Shown in pieces: positions 6,778-13,607 of a stretch of 17,473 nucleotides of DNA. This DNA comes from an uncultured Akkermansia sp. (GTDB lineage: Bacteria > Verrucomicrobiota > Verrucomicrobiia > Verrucomicrobiales > Akkermansiaceae). Both the position numbers and the translations under genes were made by a program. The notes beneath the pieces were generated by a model. The model was not told the origin of the DNA. It saw nothing but the letters and a program-made list of their open reading frames with translations, and did no database searches. The stretch is from positions 1-17,473 of the forward strand of contig CAJGDB010000033.1 of NCBI GenBank assembly GCA_904502165.1. Direction: 5' to 3'. How positions within the stretch are numbered: position 1 is the stretch's first letter; each line of letters starts with the position of its first letter.

Positions 6778-7476
6778 ATGAATTCAGCCGAGCAGGACCA
6801 GCACCAGACCCGATTGGAAGAACTGGAAGCCCACGCCAACGAATTGGAAAGCAGACTTTCCGATGTGAGGCAGGAAATCGCCGGTCTTCATGCGATTATG
6901 CACGAAGGCCAGGTGCCGGCCTCTGGGCAGGAGGTCCCCCTTGCTCCGGCATGGGATGCCCCGCTGGCTATTTCTGCTCCTCCGACCACCCAGGCGGTCG
7001 ATGATGAAACAACAGACACCGGGCAGGTCTATCCTCAATCGCTGCAGCCATACCACGCCCTGCGTGCCAAATGGGGGCTTGGCAGCGGTCTGGAAAACGC
7101 TCTCACGCCAGATATCCTCATACCCGAGCTCGAAGAAGAAGAGGATGTAGCAACGGATTTACGCCTTTTTGGCTTGTTAACCGACGGCAGCCCGTGGGAA
7201 CAACGCATTCCATTTGATGAAATTGCCAGAGACGGCGGAGTGGTTCTGGGGCGTGATCCGGATACAACCCATTTCTCGGTAAATGACACAAGCGTCTCCC
7301 GTACTCACATCCAGCTCCGGCTTGATGAATACGGCCTTATTGTGAGTGACCTGGGCTCCACCAACGGAACTGCTGTCAATGCCGCACCGCTGACACCCTA
7401 CGACAACAGCCGCCCCCTGAAAGACGGCGACACTCTCACCATGGGCTGTATTGACTTACAGGTAGAATTCATCTGA
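6778..7476 (+). CDS. Coiled-coil and FHA-domain protein
   Basis: The protein has 232 residues. Residues about 8-42 form a predicted coiled coil (LEELEAHANELESRLSDV). A Pro/Thr/acid-rich linker with an EEEED run (about 45-125) follows. The C-terminal FHA domain (about 150-232) keeps the phosphothreonine-binding residues: Gly158-Arg159 in VVLGRD, Ser174 and His177 in SVSRTHIQL, and Asn196-Gly197 in LGSTNGTAVN. FHA domains read phosphothreonine marks left by Ser/Thr kinases; none is in the window. No signal peptide is present, so it is cytoplasmic. The GH95 gene starts 21 bases downstream with no clear promoter, so the two may be co-transcribed. Domain call is confident; role is unknown. Confidence 0.88.
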   Translation: MNSAEQDQHQTRLEELEAHANELESRLSDVRQEIAGLHAIMHEGQVPASGQEVPLAPAWDAPLAISAPPTTQAVDDETTDTGQVYPQSLQPYHALRAKWGLGSGLENALTPDILIPELEEEEDVATDLRLFGLLTDGSPWEQRIPFDEIARDGGVVLGRDPDTTHFSVNDTSVSRTHIQLRLDEYGLIVSDLGSTNGTAVNAAPLTPYDNSRPLKDGDTLTMGCIDLQVEFI

Positions 7477-7497
7477 TTCCCCCCTTATTACAGAATT

Positions 7498-9999
7498 ATG
7501 AGACAACCACTCAGCATCGTAACAGGCCTCCTGAGCCTTGCTCCGCTTCTGACCAGTGCTGCCGACAAGCACCCGACTCAGAATTACCTCTGGTACAAAC
7601 AGCCTGCAGGAGTACCGGCAAGCGTCCTTCCCTGGAACGATGGCGAATCCGAAAGCGGGAATATGCCGGGGAAATCGCGCCACGACACTTGGGAAGCCCA
7701 GACGCTCCCCCTAGGCAATGGGCGCATTGGTGCTACTGTGTATGGTGGCAACAAACTTGAACAGATTGTCCTTAATGAAGTGAGTCTCTGGAGTGGCGGC
7801 CCCAACCTGCCGGGCAACGGCAGCGGTTATTCTTACGGCCCCACCACAGACAAGGATGGCTTTGGCTCCTACCAGCCGTTCGGCAACCTTTTCATAGAAT
7901 TCGAAAATGGAGATGAGCCGGAATCGTACTCCCGCTCTCTTGATTTGAGAGATGCTATCGCACGAGTTTCCTTTGAGAGCAATGGCAGCAAACATGAGCG
8001 AGAATGCTTCGTGAGTGAGCCTGCCGATTTGCTGATATACAGCGCAAAAACCAGCTCAGGCAATGGTCTCTCGGCAAAGGTCACACTTACGCCCTACCAT
8101 AGCGTCAGTTATTCCAAGGAAAAGAGCGGCATTGTCATGAGCGGCACTCTCGCCAATGGCGAGAAGTTTGAGGGTCATGTCGTCGTAAAAGCCAAGGGCG
8201 GCTCTGTCTCCGTCAAGGGTAAAGCTGGTTCTGTTCCCATCTCTACCTACAGCGAACCGGGTAAGAGAGAGATGGCCCCCATCTACGAGGCAGATAACAT
8301 TCCCTACCTGGAAATCAAGGATGCTGAATCCTTTGTCATCTATGTCTCACTGGCTACTGACTACAAGATGAGCTACGAGAGCAACTGGAAAGGCAACAAC
8401 CCGGCTTCCTCCAATAAAAAGGCGCTTGGCGCTGCCCTGAAGAAAAATTACAGTGAGCTCCGCAAGGAACATGTCGAACATTATCAGAGCCTCTTTAACA
8501 GACTCGATATCAATCTCGGCAAAACACCGGAAGCAACGGCCTCCCTTCCTACCGACAAGCGTCTGGAAGCCTACCGGAGCAATGGTACAGACCCTGAACT
8601 GGAAGCCACGGTATACCAGTATGGCCGCTATGTTCTCATCTCGGGCTCCCGTCCGGGGAATCTTCCGGTCAACCTCCAGGGCATCTGGAATAACAAAGTC
8701 CATGCGCCCTGGGCTTGTGACTACCACAACAACATCAACCTCCAGATGTGCTACTGGGGCGCAGAAGTTGGCAACCTCTCCGAATGCCACATGCCCTTCA
8801 TTGACTTCATGAAGGCCATGGAAAAGCCTCTCACGGAAATGACCCAGACCCATTTCGGGGCCTCCGTCAAAGGCTGGACCACTAGAATTTCCCAGAATCC
8901 CTGGGGCGGTGGCGGCTGGGTCAAGTGGAATCCCCCGGTGAATGCCTGGTACGCCCTGCACGTTTGGGATCACTACATGTTCACCAAGGATAAGAAGTAC
9001 CTGAAGGAAACCGGCTACCCCATCCTCAAGAGCATATGCGCCTTCTGGGAAACCTACCTCAAGGAAATCGGCGCCGGAGGCAGGGGCCTGATGTCCAACG
9101 GCAAACCCATCAATGTGGATGAACACCCGGAACTCAAGGAAATCAAGGCAGGCTCACTGGTATCCCCCAACAGCTGGTCTCATGAATGGGGCCCGGATGA
9201 AGATGGTGTCATGCACGACCAGCAGCTCATCTGGGAGCTTTTTGACAACACCGCCAAAGCGGCCAAGGTGCTGGGAGTGGACGCAGCCTGGGCAAAAAAG
9301 CTCATCGCCCTGCGTGACAGACTTGTTCCCTGCCGTGTGGCAGATGGCGGTTACCTCCAGGAATGGATTATCGACCGCCCGGACATGGTGAGCGGGCATC
9401 GCCATACCTCCCACCTCATCGGTGTATTCCCCGGTTCTTCCATATCCATGGCCAAGACCCCGGAACTGGCCAAGGCAGCCATGAAGAGCCTGGAGCTGCG
9501 CGGCTGCGGTGGCGATAACCGCCGCAGCTGGACATGGCCGTGGCGTACCGCCCTGTGGGCAAGATTCGGCAACACCCAGCAGGCCTATGAAATGGTGCAG
9601 AACTACCTGCGCTATAACGTGCTGGACAACCTGTTCGGCGACCACCCGCCCATGCAGATGGATGGCACGTACGGCATGACTGGTGGCATGAGCGAAATGC
9701 TGGTTCAGAGCCATGCAGGGCGGATAGACCTGCTGCCCACTCTGCCGTCTGCCTGGGCCAATGGCTATGTGAAAGGCATCCGCGCCCGCGGCAACATCAC
9801 GATTGATATGGAGTGGAAGAATGGCAGCATTACCAGCTACAAGCTCTACTCTGATGACAACAGCGACCCCGTGCAGGTTTTCATCAACGGCAAGAGCGCC
9901 AAGGTGACACCCTCTGCCCGCAAGGCTTCTGGAAAAGATTCTGCCAAGTCTAAAAAGAAAAAGAAAGGCAAGAAGAAAAAGAAGAAAGCCAAGGCATAA
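7498..9999 (+). CDS. Secreted GH95 alpha-L-fucosidase with poly-lysine tail
   Basis: The protein has 833 residues. A signal peptide (MRQPLSIVTGLLSLAPLLTSA, cleavage near residue 22) leads into a GH95 enzyme: LPLGNGRIGATVYGG and LNEVSLWSGGPN of the N-terminal domain, then the (alpha/alpha)6 catalytic barrel. The catalytic asparagine pair is in HNNINLQM (Asn412, Asn414), the acid in SHEWGP (Glu563), and Asp722 in QMDGTYG is probably the conserved aspartate. RHTSHLIGVFPG and SHAGRIDLLPTLP are other family blocks. GH95 enzymes invert and usually remove terminal alpha-1,2-linked fucose, as on mucin O-glycans; some members act on L-galactose. The last 35 residues (799-833) hold 17 lysines, including KKKKKGKKKKKK, and are not part of the family. 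This tail may bind acidic glycans or the cell surface. A strong terminator follows. Confidence 0.93.
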   Translation: MRQPLSIVTGLLSLAPLLTSAADKHPTQNYLWYKQPAGVPASVLPWNDGESESGNMPGKSRHDTWEAQTLPLGNGRIGATVYGGNKLEQIVLNEVSLWSGGPNLPGNGSGYSYGPTTDKDGFGSYQPFGNLFIEFENGDEPESYSRSLDLRDAIARVSFESNGSKHERECFVSEPADLLIYSAKTSSGNGLSAKVTLTPYHSVSYSKEKSGIVMSGTLANGEKFEGHVVVKAKGGSVSVKGKAGSVPISTYSEPGKREMAPIYEADNIPYLEIKDAESFVIYVSLATDYKMSYESNWKGNNPASSNKKALGAALKKNYSELRKEHVEHYQSLFNRLDINLGKTPEATASLPTDKRLEAYRSNGTDPELEATVYQYGRYVLISGSRPGNLPVNLQGIWNNKVHAPWACDYHNNINLQMCYWGAEVGNLSECHMPFIDFMKAMEKPLTEMTQTHFGASVKGWTTRISQNPWGGGGWVKWNPPVNAWYALHVWDHYMFTKDKKYLKETGYPILKSICAFWETYLKEIGAGGRGLMSNGKPINVDEHPELKEIKAGSLVSPNSWSHEWGPDEDGVMHDQQLIWELFDNTAKAAKVLGVDAAWAKKLIALRDRLVPCRVADGGYLQEWIIDRPDMVSGHRHTSHLIGVFPGSSISMAKTPELAKAAMKSLELRGCGGDNRRSWTWPWRTALWARFGNTQQAYEMVQNYLRYNVLDNLFGDHPPMQMDGTYGMTGGMSEMLVQSHAGRIDLLPTLPSAWANGYVKGIRARGNITIDMEWKNGSITSYKLYSDDNSDPVQVFINGKSAKVTPSARKASGKDSAKSKKKKKGKKKKKKAKA

Positions 10000-10016
10000 G
10001 CCCGTTGCAATTTACT

Positions 10017-10049
10017 GCGGCTCCCCAGATTCCGGGGGAGCCGCTTTTT
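10017..10049 (+). terminator. Intrinsic terminator after the GH95 gene
   Basis: GCGGCTCCCC (10017-10026) pairs perfectly with GGGGAGCCGC (10035-10044) across an 8-base loop, followed directly by TTTTT (10045-10049). It starts 17 bases after the GH95 stop: a textbook rho-independent terminator. Confidence 0.92.
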
Positions 10050-10083
10050 ATGTGGCAGCATGAACCGGAAACCCGCTTTATGC

Positions 10084-10112
10084 TTGCAACAACAGGAGCA
10101 AATTGATAGGAT
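10084..10112 (+). promoter_or_regulatory. Putative promoter directly before the basic-tailed protein gene
   Basis: TTGCAA (10084-10089), a 17-base spacer and TAGGAT (10107-10112) are followed by AACCAC and the ATG at 10119. Transcription would start at about the A of the ATG. The AGGA inside the -10 could instead act as a short Shine-Dalgarno sequence, 7 bases from the ATG, if a promoter lies further upstream. Confidence 0.5.
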
Positions 10113-10118
10113 AACCAC

Positions 10119-10709
10119 ATGCTTTTTGAACGGGAGACAGTAACACCTCAGGAACGCCTTGCTGCCATGGAGGAACTGTTCTCGCGTGTAGCCCGGCGCA
10201 GAGATGAACCCCAGGCACCCGGCCATGTTCCGGTTGATGCACTGGAAGCATTCGGCAACCTGGAAACACCCCTGCGCTACATGCTGGAAGCCGCAGCAAC
10301 CGGCTGCAAGGACCGCAGCCGCCTGACCCTGCTCCGCAAGGTGGAAAAGTGCCTCAACACCCTACCGGAAGCCATTATGACCAGTCTTTCTGCCGGCCCG
10401 GAGGAAAACTGGCTGTGCATGTTCCGCAACCTGTTACAGCTGCACACACTGCTCATTGAAGCCGGAATTGGCACAGATGCAGCAGAATATTCCACGCTGC
10501 TGCAGAAGATGGTGCAGCTGGCAGAAAAGGTATCGCAGGCCGCCATGGTGAATATCAACCCGGCCTCCATGTTCACGCTGATGCTCATGCAAGTGGAAAT
10601 GCAGCGTATCAATCCCCCGCGCCGCAAACGCAAAACCACCCGCAAAAAGCGCAAGACTAAAACAAAGGCAAAGGACCGGAAGCCAGCCACCACCAGGCAG
10701 GAATCCTGA
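10119..10709 (+). CDS. Unrecognised helical protein with Lys/Arg-rich C-terminal tail
   Basis: The protein has 196 residues; I do not recognise the family. The body (about 1-165) looks all-helical, with amphipathic stretches such as QERLAAMEELFSRVARRR, PLRYMLEAAATG, LTLLRKVEKCLNTLPEAIM and YSTLLQKMVQLAEKVSQAAM. There is no signal peptide and no membrane segment. From about residue 166 the protein turns into a low-complexity basic tail starting PPRRKRKTTRKKRKTKTK, similar in style to the lysine tail on the fucosidase upstream. Such tails often bind nucleic acid or ribosomes in cytoplasmic proteins; that is only an inference. It has its own promoter after the GH95 terminator and ends one base before a converging gene. 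The coding call rests on length, codon pattern and promoter/start placement. Confidence 0.75.
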   Translation: MLFERETVTPQERLAAMEELFSRVARRRDEPQAPGHVPVDALEAFGNLETPLRYMLEAAATGCKDRSRLTLLRKVEKCLNTLPEAIMTSLSAGPEENWLCMFRNLLQLHTLLIEAGIGTDAAEYSTLLQKMVQLAEKVSQAAMVNINPASMFTLMLMQVEMQRINPPRRKRKTTRKKRKTKTKAKDRKPATTRQES

Positions 10710-10710
10710 G

Positions 10711-11457
10711 TCAGGGATTTTCCTCTGATTCATCAGCCGCCGCCGGAGCAGGAGCAGAAAAATCACACTTCTGCAGATAGTATTCGGCAGATTTATTACC
10801 CTGGGCCGCGGCTTTCTCCCACCACACGCGGGCAGCAGTACGGTCTATTTCCACCCCGGCGCTCCCGGTGTAGAGAAGAAGCCCCAGACGCAGCTGGGCA
10901 CGGGCATCACCACCAGCAGCAGCCTTCTCCATGTCGGCCCGCATCCGGGCCAGACGCTCCCGCACAATTTCTGCAGAGGGCTCAACCTTTTCCTTCTTAC
11001 CCTCTGCATCTCCCCGGTGCAAAGCAATAGACCCCGTCCGCAGCACCATGGGAACCAGGGCACTCAGCCAGAAAAGCATCATCAGCAGCATGACCCAGCG
11101 CGGCATTTTCCTGCGCGGCGGCAGAATGGTAAAGCGCCGACGTGGCGCAGGCTTTTCCGTACGCCCCGCCCTGCGGCGCACAGAAAAACGGGTTCTGCGC
11201 TGCATGGAAGCCAGTTCCGGGGCAGCAGAATAGCGGATTCCCCTTTCCCGGGCTTCGTCATACAAGCGGCGCTCAGTCTCATCGCCCAGCACCCGGTATG
11301 CCTCTGCAATCTGCTTGAAGCGGTTTTCGGCCTCGGCATCGCCGCCATTGAGATCGGGGTGATACGCCTTTGCCTGGCGGTAATAGGCCTGTTTCAGCTC
11401 TGCCTGAGAAGCAGAGCTCTCCACCTCAAGCAAGGCATAATAATCCGGCAGTGGCAT
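10711..11457 (-). CDS. Membrane-anchored J-domain protein with Sel1-like repeat
   Basis: The protein has 248 residues. The start at 11457 has a strong Shine-Dalgarno sequence 8 bases upstream and begins at the J domain itself (PDYYALLEV); an in-frame ATG at 11475 is less likely. The J domain (residues 4-68) holds the HPD motif (33-35) that stimulates Hsp70/DnaK. A very basic linker (about 87-120) follows, then one membrane segment (121-139) and an SLR-like region (about 184-230, reading AQLRLGLLLYTGSAGVEIDR). The G/F and zinc-finger regions of true DnaJ are absent. By the positive-inside rule the J domain is cytoplasmic and the SLR part periplasmic. It is last in a four-gene operon after an NAD-dependent epimerase-like gene and converges on the gene ending at 10709. 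Domains are confident; the client is unknown. Confidence 0.87.
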   Translation of the reverse strand: MPLPDYYALLEVESSASQAELKQAYYRQAKAYHPDLNGGDAEAENRFKQIAEAYRVLGDETERRLYDEARERGIRYSAAPELASMQRRTRFSVRRRAGRTEKPAPRRRFTILPPRRKMPRWVMLLMMLFWLSALVPMVLRTGSIALHRGDAEGKKEKVEPSAEIVRERLARMRADMEKAAAGGDARAQLRLGLLLYTGSAGVEIDRTAARVWWEKAAAQGNKSAEYYLQKCDFSAPAPAAADESEENP

Positions 11458-11462
11458 ACGGG

Positions 11463-12275
11463 TCACTCCTTCCATTCGTGGGCTGAATCCAGCAAGCGGA
11501 ACCGGGGGGACCAACCTGCATGGCGCAGGCGGGTGCAATCCACAAGCCTGTCCGATACCCCTCGTTGCGAGGGCGAACTCTCACAGGCATTCAGCCCGAT
11601 ATGAAAAGCCGCCTCAAGTTGCGTGTATATACTTTCCTTGGTAAAATGCTCGCCGCTCACATTGTACAGGGAATGAGCAGGATCAGGCAGTCCTCCAAGA
11701 AGAAGAAGCGCCGATACAGCATCATCCCGGTGCAGGTAATTCATGGTGCGGCCCGGCGCACCGGGAAGCACCGGCAGGGCATTCATATAGCGCCGCAGCA
11801 GCTCACAGCGGCCAGGGCCGTACAGGGGGGCCAGTCGCGCCACTATTCCACCGCTCTGCATCACCACCTCCTCTGCCTGCAGGAGTATCTGAGAGCGTTC
11901 GTTTTCTGCCAGCACCGGGGATTCCTCTGTCACCACCAACTCGGGCAGTCTGGCATAAACCGAGGTGGATGAACAGAATACTATCCGCGATTCTTTTACC
12001 AGAGAAGCCAGCTGCTCTGCCGGGCGCAGATACGCCTGCCGATAAGCCGCTGCATCGCCGCCATGTGTTGCGGTACAGCAGAACACCACCTCTGGGTGAA
12101 AGCGCTGTAAGGCCTGCTGCAGCACAGTCTGCTCTGCAGCAGAGCCACAGAGAGAAGCGTGACCGGCAGCATCGATGGTCAGCACCCGGGCTCCTGCCGA
12201 GCGGCAGGCCGCTGCCAGAGCATCTCCCAGAAAACCGGCACCAATGACCCAGACTCGCTCCATCGCCATCTTCAT
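11463..12275 (-). CDS. NAD(P)-dependent epimerase/dehydratase-like protein (extended SDR, YeeZ-like)
   Basis: The protein has 270 residues. The N terminus has the Rossmann glycine motif IGAGFLGDAL (Gly12, Gly14, Gly17) and an acidic residue after strand 2 (TIDAAG). A substrate/active-site segment VFCSSTSVYARL carries Ser102-Ser105 and Tyr107. GRTMNYLHRDDAVSALLLL and YNVSGEHFTKESIY are typical of nucleotide-sugar epimerase relatives. The usual YxxxK lysine is not at the expected place, as in YeeZ-like proteins, whose reaction is poorly defined. The start at 12275 overlaps the ispD stop (ATGA), showing coupling; internal ATGs at 12269 and 12263 are possible. The gene sits between ispD and a J-domain protein, which does not reveal a substrate. 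Family is likely; reaction is unknown. Confidence 0.8.
   Translation of the reverse strand: MKMAMERVWVIGAGFLGDALAAACRSAGARVLTIDAAGHASLCGSAAEQTVLQQALQRFHPEVVFCCTATHGGDAAAYRQAYLRPAEQLASLVKESRIVFCSSTSVYARLPELVVTEESPVLAENERSQILLQAEEVVMQSGGIVARLAPLYGPGRCELLRRYMNALPVLPGAPGRTMNYLHRDDAVSALLLLGGLPDPAHSLYNVSGEHFTKESIYTQLEAAFHIGLNACESSPSQRGVSDRLVDCTRLRHAGWSPRFRLLDSAHEWKE
11466..11471 (-). promoter_or_regulatory. Shine-Dalgarno site deciding the J-domain protein start
   Basis: AAGGAG on the - strand lies 8 bases before the ATG at 11457 and touches the stop of the upstream gene (11463-11465). It is one of the few strong ribosome-binding sites in this window and selects 11457 over the upstream ATG at 11475, which would contain the site within its coding sequence. 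Confidence 0.75.
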
Positions 12276-12940
12276 GCGCGGTGCGTCCAGATAAGCTCTG
12301 CCAGTTCCAGATCGCCCGGCAGCGTAATCTTCATATTCACCCCCCCCTGCACCAGCCGGGTGGCCACGCCCAGCGATTCCACGGCAGAAACCTCATCGGT
12401 CACCACAAGTGCCTGTTCCCGGACATGAGCATAGGCGCGGCGCAGGAGCTCGAGGCGAAAAATCTGCGGAGTCTCCATGCCCCACAGGCAGTCGCGGCTC
12501 ACCTTCTCTGGTAGGGAAAGACCCTGGGCATCTGCGCGTTTCAGCGTATCAACCACCGGGTGGGCACAAGTGGCAGCCCCGCATTCCTCTGCTGCGGCAA
12601 GGCAGGAGCGGATACCCTCCGGGGTAATCAGGGGGCGGGCACCATCATGCACCGCCACCATGCGAGTTCCCGGCGGCAGAGCGGCCAGCCCTGCGGCCAC
12701 GGAATCCTGCCGTTCTGCACCGCCATCAACCCGATTCACCGGAATCGGGAAAGCAGCATCAGCCATGCCTGTTTCCTGCCAGCGGCTCAAGGGACACACA
12801 ACCACCACAGCTGCAGCCCCTGCGGCAACAAAGGCATCTATACTGCGACGCAGAACCGGCAGCCCGGCCAGCGGAGCAGCCAACTTGTCAAACCCGGCGC
12901 GGCGCGAACTACCCGCCGCAACAATGACCGCACAGAACAT
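12272..12940 (-). CDS. ispD: 2-C-methyl-D-erythritol 4-phosphate cytidylyltransferase IspD
   Basis: The protein has 222 residues, the normal length. It joins CTP and MEP to make CDP-ME, the third step of the non-mevalonate isoprenoid pathway, in the cytoplasm. Diagnostic blocks are all present: the nucleotide loop AAGSSRRAGFDKL (residues 8-20, Lys19), GGAERQDSVAAGL, VHDGARP with metal/substrate Asp99, PVVDTLK with Thr132, SRDCLWGMETPQIF with Arg149, TDEVSAVE, and NMKITLPGDLELAE with Lys204. It lies 20 bases after the yqeY-like gene and overlaps the next gene by 4 bases, so it is within an operon. ispF, often next to or fused with ispD, is not here, so the pathway genes are dispersed. The identification is firm. 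Confidence 0.96.
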   Translation of the reverse strand: MFCAVIVAAGSSRRAGFDKLAAPLAGLPVLRRSIDAFVAAGAAAVVVVCPLSRWQETGMADAAFPIPVNRVDGGAERQDSVAAGLAALPPGTRMVAVHDGARPLITPEGIRSCLAAAEECGAATCAHPVVDTLKRADAQGLSLPEKVSRDCLWGMETPQIFRLELLRRAYAHVREQALVVTDEVSAVESLGVATRLVQGGVNMKITLPGDLELAELIWTHRA

Positions 12941-12960
12941 AGCGCTGGAATGCAGAAAAA

Positions 12961-13416
12961 TCAGTTCAGACGCCCGCCCACAAGCTGCGAAAGCAACTTG
13001 CCGGGAGCCCGGCCCTCTGTGCGGGCCTGCATCTCCTTCATCACTCGGCCCATGTCCTTCTTACCCGTGGCACCCAGTTCTGCAATGACGGCATCCAGCA
13101 CGGGCAGGATTTCTGCCTCTGTCATTTCGCTGGGAAGCAGGGCTGCCAGCACGCCGATTTCAGCCTGTTCCTTCTCCACCTGGTCGGTACGACCAGCCTG
13201 GGCATACAGAGCAATGGCATCTTCGCGCTGCTTAATCTGCTTACGCACCACATTCTGTTCCTCCGCGGGAGTCAGCTCGGCATTGACACTGCCCTTGGTC
13301 AGGCGAGCGGTCTGCAGGGCTGCCTTGAGCCCGCGCAACGCCCCCAGAGCCACAGTATCCTTGGCTCGCATGGCTGTCTTCATCCCCTCGGTAATCTGGT
13401 CATTCATTTCACTCAT
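12961..13416 (-). CDS. yqeY: GatB/YqeY-domain protein
   Basis: The protein has 151 residues from the start at 13416, matching the YqeY family (about 148 residues). Features are MNDQITEGMKTAMRAKD, VALGALRGLKAALQTA, QREDAIALYAQAGRTD, EKEQAEIGVLAALLP and the C-terminal KKDMGRVMKEMQARTEGRAPGK (written here in part; residues about 120-141), which corresponds to the helical GatB-tail domain. The related GatB tail binds tRNA in the Asp/Glu-tRNA amidotransferase; stand-alone YqeY has no proven enzymatic activity and may bind tRNA. A longer frame starting at 13476 is unlikely because it reads through the promoter region. An alternative start at 13407 is possible. This is the first gene of the - strand operon leading to ispD and is divergent from the M16 peptidase gene. 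Confidence 0.9.
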   Translation of the reverse strand: MSEMNDQITEGMKTAMRAKDTVALGALRGLKAALQTARLTKGSVNAELTPAEEQNVVRKQIKQREDAIALYAQAGRTDQVEKEQAEIGVLAALLPSEMTEAEILPVLDAVIAELGATGKKDMGRVMKEMQARTEGRAPGKLLSQLVGGRLN

Positions 13417-13425
13417 AGTGCCACC

Positions 13426-13454
13426 ATTAAACACGCATACGCGCGACAGCGCAA
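13426..13454 (-). promoter_or_regulatory. Possible promoter of the yqeY-ispD operon
   Basis: On the - strand, TTGCGC (13449-13454), a 17-base spacer and TTTAAT (13426-13431) precede the ATG at 13416 by 9 bases. The -10 is good and the -35 matches only at TTG. The start of transcription would fall within about 3 bases of the start codon. Confidence 0.35.
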
Positions 13455-13511
13455 GGCAGAAATGCACCCATGACAATTATTTCACGCAGGCAGAATGCAC
13501 ACACTGCAAGC

Positions 13512-13540
13512 TTGACTCCCCCTGCCCCAGCTGGTATAAA
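13512..13540 (+). promoter_or_regulatory. Promoter of the M16/C25-like peptidase gene
   Basis: TTGACT (13512-13517), a 17-base spacer and TATAAA (13535-13540) match the sigma-70 consensus closely. Transcription would begin at about 13547, leaving a leader of about 60 bases before the ATG at 13608. It faces away from the yqeY-ispD operon. Confidence 0.7.
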
Positions 13541-13607
13541 CCAGATAAATTTTTGAACACGCAGCAAATAACCTGTGTCTTCTGCCACAAAAGCACACCT
13601 AACCGAT

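Noticed and set aside
7463..7491. TATTAC at 7486-7491 as a -10 for the GH95 gene
   Set aside because: No acceptable -35 is found 16-18 bases upstream, so read-through from the FHA promoter is the simpler explanation.
8347..9126. A 259-codon open frame on the - strand within the GH95 gene
   Set aside because: It is antisense to conserved GH95 motifs, including the catalytic Asn pair; no homologous pattern was seen.
10700..10722. Small inverted repeat AATCC/GGATT between the converging genes at 10709/10711
   Set aside because: The stem is only about 5 pairs and consists of the two coding ends; too weak to call a terminator.
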